Source of the DNA: JBLHOS01 sp047623825
GTDB lineage: Bacteria; Pseudomonadota; Alphaproteobacteria; Rhodobacterales; Rhodobacteraceae
Direction: 5' to 3'
Assembly: GCA_047623825.1 (NCBI GenBank)
Contig: JBLHOS010000027.1
Coordinates: 1-33,013 of the forward strand
Length of the DNA stretch: 33,013 bases
Shown piece by piece: positions 15,846 through 23,953 of this stretch (within the stretch, counting starts at the first letter, position 1; every line of letters starts with the position of its first letter). The translations under genes and the position numbers were made by a program. The notes beneath the pieces were generated by a model. It ran no database searches. It saw nothing but the letters and a program-made list of their open reading frames with translations, and had not been told where the DNA came from.

Positions 15846-15931
15846 ACCGTTCATCAATCGTTAACCCTGAGCTTTTTCTTAGTCAAAACACTCACAGAAC
15901 CTAATTCACAGCCCAGGCGCAGTTCAGATTA

Positions 15932-17095
15932 TTACTCTGATACCACTTCGCGCTCTGCCTCAATCTGGCGCCACCGCGAGACGTTACTGTTATGCTCGTC
16001 TAGCGTCTGTGCAAACGCATGACCGCCAGTGCCGTCAGCAACAAAGAAAACATAGTCAGTGTTGTCTGGATTGACCGCAGCCTCGATCGCTGCCAGTCCC
16101 GGATTGGCAATTGGGGTCGGCGGCAAACCATCGATCACATAGGTATTCCACGGTGTCTCGCCTCTCAGCTCACTTTGACGCAGACCCCGCCCCAACACAC
16201 CGCGCCCGTCCGTCACACCGTAGATTACGGTCGGATCAGTTTGCAGGCGCATCCCGCGGTTCAACCTGTTCACAAAGACCGAGGCTACTTGCCTACGCTC
16301 ATCGGGCACGCTGGTCTCTTTCTCAATAATAGACGCCAAGATTAACGCTTCTTGCGCATTCTCCAACGGCAGGCCATCAGCCCGCCCGGCCCAAGCCGCG
16401 GTCAAATTGGCAAGCTGTGCCGCTTCCATTCGGGCCAACAACTCTGGAATTGCCATACCGCGCCCCACTTCATAAGTGTCGGGCGCCAAAGTACCTTCCA
16501 AAGGCAATGCCTCAACATCACCACTTAAGAACTCCGCCTCGCGCAGACCTTCGATGATCTGCCAAGATGTCAGGCCTTCTGGTACCGAAACACGATAGAC
16601 AATTGGTGTCCCAGCGTTGCGTAAATCCGAATAGGCGCCAGGAACCGCGTCCTCTGGGCCAAAACTGGCTAGGTTAATGACTTCACCAGTGCCCGGAACC
16701 CGCTCGCGCAGGCGCAGCTCACCAGAGCCTTGATTGCTCAAAACATAGGTTGCAGTGTAGCGAAAGATCGACGGGCCTCCCGCGGTCACAATATCCAGGA
16801 CATCCTCCATAGAGGCACCGGCCGGGATCTCGTAGTTTCCAAACCGTAAATCGCCTGCCCGACCCGCATAATCAGCCCCAAGCCGGAACAACATTGCGCT
16901 TGAAACAGCCCCCTGCTCTGTCAGAGCATTTGAGACCACCCGCATGCTTGCACCCGGTCGAACTTCAAAGAAGATTGCCTGCTCCAGCGGGCCATCTTCA
17001 TTATATCGGTGTTGCGACCAGCCCACTGCCCCCGCAAAGGCGATGCACGCTATGATCAAAAAGCTCAGCCCGTTGGATGCAATATGTCTCCACAT
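15932..17095 (-). CDS. mltG: Endolytic murein transglycosylase MltG (YceG-like)
   Basis: This inner-membrane enzyme cuts nascent peptidoglycan strands and so ends glycan elongation. A cytoplasmic stub is followed by one membrane helix (about residues 8-27). Next come the LysM-like part (EVRPGASMRVVSNAL) and the YceG catalytic domain. The catalytic glutamate is probably Glu258 in ILASIIEKETS, with NRLNRGMRLQTDPTVIYG downstream. At 387 residues it is of normal size. The ATG at 17095 overlaps the fabF stop (TGATG); a TTG one codon earlier is less likely. It ends 270 bases before orfg1 with no strong terminator seen, so some read-through from the fab operon into the GTA genes is possible. Confidence 0.95.
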   Translation of the reverse strand: MWRHIASNGLSFLIIACIAFAGAVGWSQHRYNEDGPLEQAIFFEVRPGASMRVVSNALTEQGAVSSAMLFRLGADYAGRAGDLRFGNYEIPAGASMEDVLDIVTAGGPSIFRYTATYVLSNQGSGELRLRERVPGTGEVINLASFGPEDAVPGAYSDLRNAGTPIVYRVSVPEGLTSWQIIEGLREAEFLSGDVEALPLEGTLAPDTYEVGRGMAIPELLARMEAAQLANLTAAWAGRADGLPLENAQEALILASIIEKETSVPDERRQVASVFVNRLNRGMRLQTDPTVIYGVTDGRGVLGRGLRQSELRGETPWNTYVIDGLPPTPIANPGLAAIEAAVNPDNTDYVFFVADGTGGHAFAQTLDEHNSNVSRWRQIEAEREVVSE

Positions 17096-18357
17096 CAATC
17101 AATCACCTTGCCCATGATCAAACAGGCATTGGTCCCGCCAAATCCAAACGAATTGGACTGAACGATATTGATCTCACGCTCCACCTTCTTATTGGCACAA
17201 AGACTAATCTTGGTCTCAACTGAGGGATTATCCAAATTAATCGTCGGCGGGCACACTTGGTCACGTAGCGCCAGTATGCAGAAAATCGCCTCAATCGCAC
17301 CCGCAGCCCCCAGCAAATGCCCGGTAGCGGATTTGGTTGAGGACATGTGCACATTGGCGGCGTGATCGCCCATCAGGCGCTCAACAGCGCCCAACTCAAT
17401 TGTGTCGGCCATCGTCGATGTGCCATGTGCGTTCACATAATCTACTGCTGACGGCTCCAACCCGGCCCGCTTTAGCGCAGAGCGCATCGCCCGCTCGGCC
17501 CCCTCATGGTTCGGCGGAGGCGCGGTGATGTGGTAGGCATCGCCTGACAGGCCGTAGCCTAGGATCTCTGCATACATCTTGGCGCCGCGCGCCTTGGCAT
17601 GCTCATACTCTTCCAGCACAACGACACCAGCGCCCTCACCCATCACAAATCCGTCGCTATCGGCATCCCACGGACGTGACGCCTTCTCAGGCTCATCTGC
17701 GCGTTTGGTCGAAAGTGCCTTGCACGCGTTAAAGCCCGCAATGCCCAGCTCACAGATAGAGGCTTCGGCACCACCCGCAACCATGACATCGGCGTCATCC
17801 AACATGATCAACCGGGCCGCGTCGCCAATGGCATGCGCGCCAGTTGAACACGCCGTCACCACCGCGTGGTTTGGTCCCTTAAAGCCATAGCGAATGCCAA
17901 CCTGACCGCTGACCAAATTGATCAAAGCGCCAGGAACAAAAAACGGCGACACCCGTCGCGGCCCACGCTCATGCAGAATAATCGAGGTATTTGCGATCGA
18001 ATTCAGCCCGCCAATACCCGACCCGATCATTACACCTGTACGGATCAGCTCTTCGGGGTCGTCGGGCGTCCAGCCTGCGTCCTCAACCGCCATCTGTGCG
18101 GCGGCGACACCAAACAGAATAAAGTCGTCAACCTTGCGCTGCTCTTTCGGCTCCATCCACTCGTCGGCATTGAAGGTGCCATCCGTCCCGTCGCCAATCG
18201 GCACTTCACACGCATATTTCGTGGTAACGCGAGACGCATCAAACTTCGTAATCGGTCCTGCGCCTGATTGGCCGTCAAGGATCCGCGACCAAGTTTCTTC
18301 GACACCACATGCCAGTGGTGTCACCATTCCCAGACCTGTCACAACAACTCGACGCAT
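17095..18357 (-). CDS. fabF: Beta-ketoacyl-ACP synthase II FabF
   Basis: FabF extends acyl-ACP by two carbons with malonyl-ACP in fatty acid synthesis. The 420-residue protein has all catalytic residues: Cys170 in VVTACSTGAHAIG, His310 in NAHGTSTMADT, Lys341 and His346 in SSTKSATGHLLGAAGA. The C-terminal glycine-rich NSFGFGGTNACL is also present. Full length makes FabF rather than FabB the natural call. The ATG has AGGGA about 9 bases upstream. It follows acpP by 267 bases that include the acpP terminator, so it probably has its own promoter. It overlaps mltG by one base. Confidence 0.97.
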   Translation of the reverse strand: MRRVVVTGLGMVTPLACGVEETWSRILDGQSGAGPITKFDASRVTTKYACEVPIGDGTDGTFNADEWMEPKEQRKVDDFILFGVAAAQMAVEDAGWTPDDPEELIRTGVMIGSGIGGLNSIANTSIILHERGPRRVSPFFVPGALINLVSGQVGIRYGFKGPNHAVVTACSTGAHAIGDAARLIMLDDADVMVAGGAEASICELGIAGFNACKALSTKRADEPEKASRPWDADSDGFVMGEGAGVVVLEEYEHAKARGAKMYAEILGYGLSGDAYHITAPPPNHEGAERAMRSALKRAGLEPSAVDYVNAHGTSTMADTIELGAVERLMGDHAANVHMSSTKSATGHLLGAAGAIEAIFCILALRDQVCPPTINLDNPSVETKISLCANKKVEREINIVQSNSFGFGGTNACLIMGKVID

Positions 18358-18399
18358 GATGTCGTCCCTTTTTTGTTCTCAGTTACCGGCGTTCTGATA

Positions 18400-18433
18400 G
18401 CGTCAAGGACCCTACTTGGGCAATCCCTGACGC
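18400..18433. other. Inverted repeat in the fabF leader
   Basis: AGCGTCA and TGACGCT-type arms (around 18399-18405 and 18428-18434) form a 7-bp stem with a loop of about 22 bases, extended by GG-CC pairing past a bulge. It lies about 45-80 bases upstream of the fabF start. It has no T-run. It could be a leader structure or a binding site; nothing decides between them. Confidence 0.3.
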
Positions 18434-18573
18434 TGTCTCGCACCGGCTCCGATATTCTTTATTCAATAAATATCCGCAACGAAGGCAGCACAACCCCTGA
18501 CAAATCTGGAAAATTTCGATCAGCACGCCTTCGCCGGTGTCCGCAGTTTTATCTGCCCGGCCTGCGAAAACGC

Positions 18574-18599
18574 AAAACGGCACCCAATCGGGTGCCGTT
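18574..18599 (-). terminator. Intrinsic terminator after acpP
   Basis: AACGGCACCC and GGGTGCCGTT form a perfect 10-bp stem around a 4-base loop (18576-18599). Reading from acpP, the stem runs into TTTT. It lies 25 bases after the acpP stop and explains why fabF would need its own promoter or read-through. Confidence 0.85.
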
Positions 18600-18624
18600 C
18601 GCCTGACCAGATGATCAAAAAATC

Positions 18625-18858
18625 TTACCCAGCTTCAGTGATGAACTTAACTGCGTCGCCAAACGTTTGGATCGTCTCAGCCGCGTCATCCGGAATTTCG
18701 ATGCCGAACTCTTCTTCGAAAGCCATCACCAGCTCAACTGTGTCCAAGCTGTCGGCACCCAGATCGTCGATGAACGAGGCATTTTCTGTGACCTTGTCCT
18801 CTTCAACGCTCAGGTGCTCAACGACGATTTTCTTAACGCGATCTGCGATGTCGCTCAT
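18625..18858 (-). CDS. acpP: Acyl carrier protein AcpP
   Basis: The 77-residue carrier holds growing acyl chains on a phosphopantetheine arm. The arm attaches to Ser37 in GADSLDTVELVM, the classic motif. The protein is acidic (SVEEDKVTENASF, AFEEEFGIEIPDD), as expected. The start at 18858 has GAGGA about 7 bases upstream. It stands alone, with a terminator after it and about 200 bases of upstream region with a promoter-like pair, so it is probably transcribed strongly and separately. Confidence 0.98.
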   Translation of the reverse strand: MSDIADRVKKIVVEHLSVEEDKVTENASFIDDLGADSLDTVELVMAFEEEFGIEIPDDAAETIQTFGDAVKFITEAG

Positions 18859-18984
18859 CTCAATGTCCTCATCCGTTTAGGCCGGTCACGATAGATCCAG
18901 CACATTGGGTTTGCCGCCTAAGGCTATTTCTGGCCAAGATGGCCAAGACCGCAAAGCGAACACGCCCCCGGCCAATGTGCGCCG

Positions 18985-19012
18985 CCTATAGCATATCCCG
19001 GCCGGAAGGCAA
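18985..19012 (-). promoter_or_regulatory. Probable acpP promoter
   Basis: TTGCCT (19012-19007) and TATAGG (18990-18985) are spaced by 16 bases in the direction of acpP. This is the best sigma70-like pair upstream of acpP, leaving a leader of about 120 bases. The leader has a short direct repeat, GGCCAAGA, twice near 18930-18950. Confidence 0.4.
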
Positions 19013-19064
19013 CTGCCTCAAAGTTGGTTTATACCTCTAAACGCTGCCCAATACACAGACTGAT

Positions 19065-19988
19065 TTAGCGCAACTCGGACCGTTCTGGCGCTTGCGCTCG
19101 CAAGAACGCGGCCAGTTCCGCAATCCCTTGATCAGCTTCGGGCACCCGTCCGGCCATCAAATGCCAGACATGAGGCACGTCTTTCCAAACCTTTACCGTC
19201 ACATCAACACCCTGAGACCTAAGGACTTCGGCCATGCGCAACGTATCATCGCGTAAGATTTCGGTCTCCCCGACTTGAAACAAAACCGGCGGCACACCGT
19301 TAAATTGTCCAAAGATCCCAGACACCTGTGGATCGGTCGCGTCATGACCACCCAGATAATCGCGAATACCGCGAGCAGCCCACGCATGCGCGATCAGCGG
19401 ATCTGCACGTTTGTTTTCCTGTATCGACGGGCTGGACAGCGTCAGATCTGCGACCGGCGACATCAACGCCACAGCGCGCGGCATCGGCATCTCTTCAACC
19501 CCCAGCAGATGCAGCAGCGACAAGATCAGGCCACCCCCAGCACTATCACCAACAAAGACAATCTCATCAGGCTCAAACCCGTCTTCCAGCAACCCACCAT
19601 AGACCGACATCGCGTCTTCCAAGGCGGCGGGATAGCGATGTTCGGGTGCCAGCCTATACTCCGGCAGATATCCTGCCATGCCCGCCTCTGCCGCGATTAT
19701 AGCAACCAGATGCCGGTAAGACCGATGAGACCCAAGGACAAACGCTCCGCCATGCAGATACAGTATGACACCGTCTTTGGCCTGCCCTTGGCGGCCCACC
19801 CACGCCCCTGGAACACCGCCTAGGTCGGCGTGCTCAACCGTTAGGTCATGCGGCGTCTTATAGATGATTCGAGCATTCAGATCGAACAGCATGCGGGCCA
19901 TTTTTTGTGGCAGCGGCAAGCTAAGCGCAGGTTTTTGGCCAAATCTGGCAAAAAAAGAACTCAGCCTTTGGGCACGCGAAACTGCCAT
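19065..19988 (-). CDS. Alpha/beta hydrolase of the HSL family
   Basis: This probable cytoplasmic carboxylesterase or lipase of 307 residues belongs to the hormone-sensitive lipase family. The oxyanion-hole motif HGGAF is at 79-83, and the nucleophile is Ser149 in GDSAGGG. The acid is probably Asp247 or Asp248 in ETEILRDD, and the base is His273 in DVPHVWHLM. PEYRLAPEHRYPAALED is also typical. The substrate is unknown. It overlaps the fabG stop by one base (TGATG) and follows fabG in the same operon, which suggests a link to acyl metabolism. In many related genomes fabG is followed directly by acpP, so this gene seems to be an insertion into the fab block. Confidence 0.9.
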   Translation of the reverse strand: MAVSRAQRLSSFFARFGQKPALSLPLPQKMARMLFDLNARIIYKTPHDLTVEHADLGGVPGAWVGRQGQAKDGVILYLHGGAFVLGSHRSYRHLVAIIAAEAGMAGYLPEYRLAPEHRYPAALEDAMSVYGGLLEDGFEPDEIVFVGDSAGGGLILSLLHLLGVEEMPMPRAVALMSPVADLTLSSPSIQENKRADPLIAHAWAARGIRDYLGGHDATDPQVSGIFGQFNGVPPVLFQVGETEILRDDTLRMAEVLRSQGVDVTVKVWKDVPHVWHLMAGRVPEADQGIAELAAFLRAQAPERSELR

Positions 19989-20725
19989 CAGATCATGGCC
20001 ATTCCACCATTCACATGCAGCGTGGCACCCGTAATATATCCAGCCTCAGCCGATGCTAGATACAACACCGCCGATGCGATCTCAGTTGAAGTGCCCATCC
20101 GCCCGGCGGGGATCTGCGTCAAGATCTTACCCTTCTGGTCGTCTGTCAGTTTATCGGTCATCGGCGTCTCGATAAATCCGGGTGCCACGGAATTTACCGT
20201 GATCCCGCGCGATGCAACCTCATAGGCCAGAGATTTCGACATCCCAATCATCCCAGCCTTTGAGGCTGCGTAATTGCCCTGACCCGGGTTGCCTGTGGTT
20301 CCCACGATTGAGCTGATATTGACGATCCGTCCCCAGCGCGCCTTCATCATACCTCGCAAGACACCGCGACACAGCCGCATGGTCGAGGTCAGATTGACGT
20401 CCAACACACTGCTCCATTCCTCATCGGACATGCGCATGAACAGGTTGTCGCGCGTAATGCCCGCATTGTTGACCAGAACATCAACTGACCCCATCGCGGC
20501 AATCGCCTGCTTTGGCAGCGCTTCAACGGCCTCAGCATCACTTAGGTTACACGGCAGGACAAACGCGCGTTCTCCGAACTCCTCAGCCAGCGCATTCAAC
20601 GGCGCCTCTCGTGTGCCCGATAAGCCAACGGTGGCCCCCGCGGTGTGTAATAAACGCGCAATATCGCCACCGATACCACCGGATGCGCCGGTAACCAGTG
20701 CGGTCTTTCCTGTCAGGTCAAACAT
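19988..20725 (-). CDS. fabG: 3-oxoacyl-ACP reductase FabG
   Basis: FabG reduces beta-ketoacyl-ACP with NADPH in each fatty acid cycle. The 245-residue SDR protein has TGASGGIGG (12-20) for cofactor binding and NNAG at 86-89. The catalytic set Asn111, Ser139, Tyr152, Lys156 lies in DVNLTS, NISSIVG and GNYAASKAG. The end GATLHVNGGMAMI is typical. It begins 33 bases after the unrecognised 188-residue protein and is coupled to the esterase gene downstream. The call is firm because of position in the fab cluster and full motif match. Confidence 0.96.
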   Translation of the reverse strand: MFDLTGKTALVTGASGGIGGDIARLLHTAGATVGLSGTREAPLNALAEEFGERAFVLPCNLSDAEAVEALPKQAIAAMGSVDVLVNNAGITRDNLFMRMSDEEWSSVLDVNLTSTMRLCRGVLRGMMKARWGRIVNISSIVGTTGNPGQGNYAASKAGMIGMSKSLAYEVASRGITVNSVAPGFIETPMTDKLTDDQKGKILTQIPAGRMGTSTEIASAVLYLASAEAGYITGATLHVNGGMAMI

Positions 20726-20758
20726 ATTAAATCTCCCTCAATTTCAATCCAAACCAGC

Positions 20759-21325
20759 TCAGCCAGCAGCGGCCAGTCTGTAGCGTTCAATTTCCGCAGG
20801 ACTGATCTGATGCACTCCTTGATCCTCAACTGTCTCAACGGTGAACCAGTAAAAGGCATCATCGCCCAGTATCTCTTCGACGTAGTGGCGGCGTTCTTCG
20901 TGATCACGCGCAGTTCGCGGCAAAGCACTGCCGCCCCAGTCGCGCAATGTCAGACGGCTGCCGGGTCGGATCTCGCGGATGCGGCCCGCCAAGAACAACA
21001 ACACCGCGTCGCCCTGCACATCCGCCCCCTCACCAACTGCAGTATTCAGCTGCAAAGAGGCTACGCGGTAGCCAAGCGCGATTGTCGCGGTAATATCGGT
21101 CGTTCCGGCCACATCGCCCAACACAATCGTGGTGATGCCCGGATTTTCGTCCAAAAGGCTTTCAAATCGCTCAGGGCTTGCCCCGTTCAACACACCGGAT
21201 ATCTGCAACTCAGACCCCACCACGCGAAATGTTGTGGCACCTGATCCTGCGAACAACATCAGCCCAATGGCCGCCGCCCCGATCACAACCACACTAATCA
21301 AGGTTATGAATACGCGCCTAAGCAT
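20759..21325 (-). CDS. Membrane-anchored protein of unknown function between fabD and fabG
   Basis: I do not recognise a named family. The 188-residue protein has an N-terminal membrane segment (residues 7-26) and a periplasmic part with an alternating alpha/beta look. GVLNGASPERFESLLDENPG, ITTIVLGDVAGTTD and ITATIALGYRVASLQL recall the ClpP-like fold of COG3904-type periplasmic proteins. At the place where those proteins carry the catalytic Ser (often ASAC), this one reads DVQGDAVLLFLAG (103-114), without a Ser. If the comparison is right it is an inactive relative. It overlaps fabD by 8 bases and is 33 bases upstream of fabG, so it is expressed with the fatty acid genes. The fold statement is a guess from pattern. 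Confidence 0.75.
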   Translation of the reverse strand: MLRRVFITLISVVVIGAAAIGLMLFAGSGATTFRVVGSELQISGVLNGASPERFESLLDENPGITTIVLGDVAGTTDITATIALGYRVASLQLNTAVGEGADVQGDAVLLFLAGRIREIRPGSRLTLRDWGGSALPRTARDHEERRHYVEEILGDDAFYWFTVETVEDQGVHQISPAEIERYRLAAAG

Positions 21326-22259
21326 TTAGGCTCGCCGCTGCGGCAATGACATCATCAGGTGTGCCGACAGCGCGGGTTGCAACCTCACGGTCAATCCTGC
21401 GCACCATGCCCGACAGCGCCTTGCCGACGCCAACTTCCCACATCTGCGTCACGCCTTGTCCGGCCATCCACAGCACACTTTCGCGCCACCGGACTGAGCC
21501 TGTGACTTGCTCAACCAGAAAATTCCGGATCAACATCGGGGAGGTCACGGCCTCTGCCTTGATGTTGACCACCACCGGCACCCGCGGCTTAATGATATCG
21601 ACATGGCTTAGCGCATCGGCCATGGCGCGCGCTGCAGGTTCCATCAAGGCACAATGAAACGGTGCGCTGACTGGCAAGATAACGGCGCGCTTGGCGCCTT
21701 TGACTTTCGCAATCTCAACGGCGCGCATAATGGCCTCGCGGTGGCCCGACACGACGACTTGTCCGGGATCGTTGTCATTGGCAGCTTGGCAAACCTGACC
21801 CTCAGCGGCTTCCTCCGCGACTGCCATTGCCGCCTCAAAATCCAGACCCAACAGGGCCGCCATTGCGCCCTCACCCACTTTCACGGCCTCTTGCATGGCT
21901 GTGCCCCGAATGCGCAGCAATCTGGCGGTGTCAGGCAGGCTAAGCGCACCGGCCGCACACAGAGCGGAATATTCGCCAAGCGAGTGACCGGCCACAAAAC
22001 TTGCGGTTTCAATGGTAATGCCCTCGGCCTGCAATGCGGCCATCGCGGCCAGCGATGTCGCCATTAGGGCAGGCTGTGCGTTGGCCGTCAGGGTCAGCTG
22101 ATCCGCCTCCCCTTCCCAGATCAACGTGCTTAGCTTTTCACCCAGCGCGTCATCAACCTCATCAAAGACAGCTTTGGCTGCCGGGTAGGCATCGGCCAAG
22201 GCCTTGCCCATGCCGATTGTCTGGGCCCCTTGGCCGGGGAAGATAAAAGCTATGGTCAT
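21318..22259 (-). CDS. fabD: Malonyl-CoA:ACP transacylase FabD
   Basis: FabD loads malonyl groups on ACP. The protein (313 residues) has FIFPGQGAQTIGMG at the N-terminus, the nucleophile Ser93 in VAGHSLGEYSALC and the base His202 in VSAPFHCALMEPA. I chose the ATG at 22259, which has GGAG 9 bases upstream. The GTG at 22277 would add six residues and lacks a ribosome binding site. It is the first gene of the fab operon. The spacer to the divergent cytochrome gene carries palindromes that could be operators. Confidence 0.96.
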   Translation of the reverse strand: MTIAFIFPGQGAQTIGMGKALADAYPAAKAVFDEVDDALGEKLSTLIWEGEADQLTLTANAQPALMATSLAAMAALQAEGITIETASFVAGHSLGEYSALCAAGALSLPDTARLLRIRGTAMQEAVKVGEGAMAALLGLDFEAAMAVAEEAAEGQVCQAANDNDPGQVVVSGHREAIMRAVEIAKVKGAKRAVILPVSAPFHCALMEPAARAMADALSHVDIIKPRVPVVVNIKAEAVTSPMLIRNFLVEQVTGSVRWRESVLWMAGQGVTQMWEVGVGKALSGMVRRIDREVATRAVGTPDDVIAAAASLNA

Positions 22260-22277
22260 GTCTTCAGGCTCCGTCAC

Positions 22278-22337
22278 TGATATATCAGGCTTCTGAGCTA
22301 CCCCATGGCAGGGCCCTTCGCAATTGCGAACACGTGT
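22278..22337. promoter_or_regulatory. Palindromes between fabD and the cytochrome gene
   Basis: Three perfect palindromes lie in the 138-base divergent spacer: TGATATATCA (22278-22287), TTCGCAATTGCGAA (22317-22330) and, touching it, ACACGTGT (22330-22337). A 14-base perfect palindrome in a short divergent spacer is a good candidate for an operator. No clear promoter pair could be fixed for either gene. Confidence 0.4.
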
Positions 22338-22397
22338 TGTGCCTTGCGCAGCTCTCTGTGGCAGCTAGTTCTTTCGAGACTGATCAGGAGCATCGCG

Positions 22398-23621
22398 ATG
22401 TCGACATCTATCACACCCCCACCTGCGGGCCTCACGAATACCCAAGCGCGTTATGGCAGCGTCGCAAAGACCTTTCATTGGTTGACCGCATCGCTAATCC
22501 TGACGACCCTGCCCTTGGGGCTAATCGCCAACGACCTGCCTTATGACACATCCGCAGAACTGGCGTTCAAGGCCACTATGTTCAGCCTGCATAAGACGCT
22601 TGGCGTCACGACGTTCTTCGTGGCATTGGCCCGAATCCTATGGGCCTTTTCGCAACCAAAACCCGCCTTGTTAAATGCAGATAAACGGTTCGAAGCATTT
22701 TTGGCCGAAAGCGTGCATTGGTTGCTTTATACCTCTTTGGTGATTGTGCCATTATCGGGCTGGATCTACCACGCCGCCACTACAGGCTTTGCGCCGATTT
22801 GGTGGCCGTTTGGCCAGAGCCTGTTCTTTGTGCCGCAAAGCGATCGTGTAGCTGATTTCTTTGTCGCCTGGCACAACGTCTTCACCAAAATATTGCTTGT
22901 GTCAGTTGCTCTGCATATCGCAGGTGCGCTGAAACACCATGTGCTGGACCGTGACGCAACGCTTAGGCGGATGCTGCCTGGACAAGTTGATCTGCCCGCA
23001 AATCTGGCCCCACCACACATACACCGCCGCCCGATGTATGCCGCAGCCACGGTCTGGGCCGTCGCGGTGGCTGGTGGCACTTATCTAGGATTGCAATCAG
23101 ACCAAAGCGTTGCCGCGCCGTCGCTGGCCGCAGTACAATCAGATTGGATAGTACAAGATGGCAATCTAGCGATCACAGTTGTTCAACTTGGCTCAAACGT
23201 AACTGGCCGGTTCAGCGACTGGACCTCAGAAATCACGTTTTCCCCACAGGCAGTCGATGGCCAACACGGTGACGTGACGGTGGTTATCTCAACCGGATCG
23301 CTGCGGTTGGGTTCCGTCACAAATGAGGCGATCAGTGAGAGCTTTTTTAATAGCGTGACTTTTCCAACCGCAACCTTTGCGGGGCCAATTTTATCTGACG
23401 CAGATGGGTACCGAGTTGACGCCACTTTAACATTGCTTGGGATCGATCTGGCCGTCTCTTTGCCGTTCACATTAGAGATTGTGGACGGTATCGCCACGAT
23501 GACCGCCACCACCATGCTGGACCGGCGTGATTTTGGCATGGGCACAACCTATCCAGATCAAAGCAGCGTCGGATTTTCAGTCGAAGTCAATATCGTCCTG
23601 ACCGCACTGGAGGCTGAATGA
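22398..23621 (+). CDS. Cytochrome b561 fused to a YceI domain
   Basis: The 407-residue protein joins two domains. Residues 15-190 are a four-helix cytochrome b561 with likely haem ligands His27 (TFHWLTA), His65 (SLHKTLG), His159 (AWHN) and His173 (ALHIAG). A fifth membrane segment (about 215-232) leads to a YceI-like lipocalin fold (245-405) on the periplasmic side, with FSDWTSEITFSPQAVDG and DRRDFGMGTTYP. Such fusions suggest electron exchange with an isoprenoid quinone or similar molecule bound by YceI. The substrate is inferred. The start is the ATG at 22398, with AGGAG 7 bases upstream; 31 codons of open frame upstream are not protein-like. It is divergent from fabD. Confidence 0.92.
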   Translation: MSTSITPPPAGLTNTQARYGSVAKTFHWLTASLILTTLPLGLIANDLPYDTSAELAFKATMFSLHKTLGVTTFFVALARILWAFSQPKPALLNADKRFEAFLAESVHWLLYTSLVIVPLSGWIYHAATTGFAPIWWPFGQSLFFVPQSDRVADFFVAWHNVFTKILLVSVALHIAGALKHHVLDRDATLRRMLPGQVDLPANLAPPHIHRRPMYAAATVWAVAVAGGTYLGLQSDQSVAAPSLAAVQSDWIVQDGNLAITVVQLGSNVTGRFSDWTSEITFSPQAVDGQHGDVTVVISTGSLRLGSVTNEAISESFFNSVTFPTATFAGPILSDADGYRVDATLTLLGIDLAVSLPFTLEIVDGIATMTATTMLDRRDFGMGTTYPDQSSVGFSVEVNIVLTALEAE

Positions 23622-23890
23622 TCCTTCAAAACTATCGTGCCATGAACAAATGTTGGTGGTCAACGGGCGGGGTGATCACCCGCGTTGGTCAGCACTGCAA
23701 ACACCAATGCCTTCGCCGCGCCACTCTACGCTGACCCACAAGGTTCTACCCAGCAGCCAACCATGCGGGCTGGCACCGTGCAACCCACCGAACAGATCAC
23801 ATAAATCGTTCCAAGATGGCCTGTGATCCATTGGCGCCGCCCGCTTCAGATATGCCTGAGTGTCCGGGATCATTGGTACAGTCGTGCATA
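23622..23890. other. Spacer after the fusion gene, no convincing gene
   Basis: A 65-codon minus-strand frame (23676-23873) and a 38-codon plus-strand frame starting on the fusion gene's stop codon are open, but neither has a good ribosome binding site or a recognisable motif. A 12-base perfect palindrome, GGGTGATCACCC, lies near 23670 and may act in transcription ending. This may be decayed sequence. Confidence 0.3.
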
Positions 23891-23925
23891 AAAAAACCGC
23901 CCCCAGCAGCGCTGAGGGCGGTTTT
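23891..23925. terminator. Bidirectional terminator between fusion gene and yceI
   Basis: AAAACCGCCC (23893-23902) and GGGCGGTTTT (23916-23925) form a 10-bp stem. Reading the minus strand from the yceI gene, a run of seven T residues follows. The A-rich left side also makes it usable from the plus strand. It ends transcription of the convergent genes. Confidence 0.9.
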
Positions 23926-23953
23926 CAGTCGTTCATCGTGAGTGTTAGGAGTC

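Noticed and set aside
23676..23873. Minus-strand frame of 65 codons after the cytochrome fusion gene
   Set aside because: No ribosome binding site and no recognisable motif; it lies just beyond a terminator serving the neighbouring gene.
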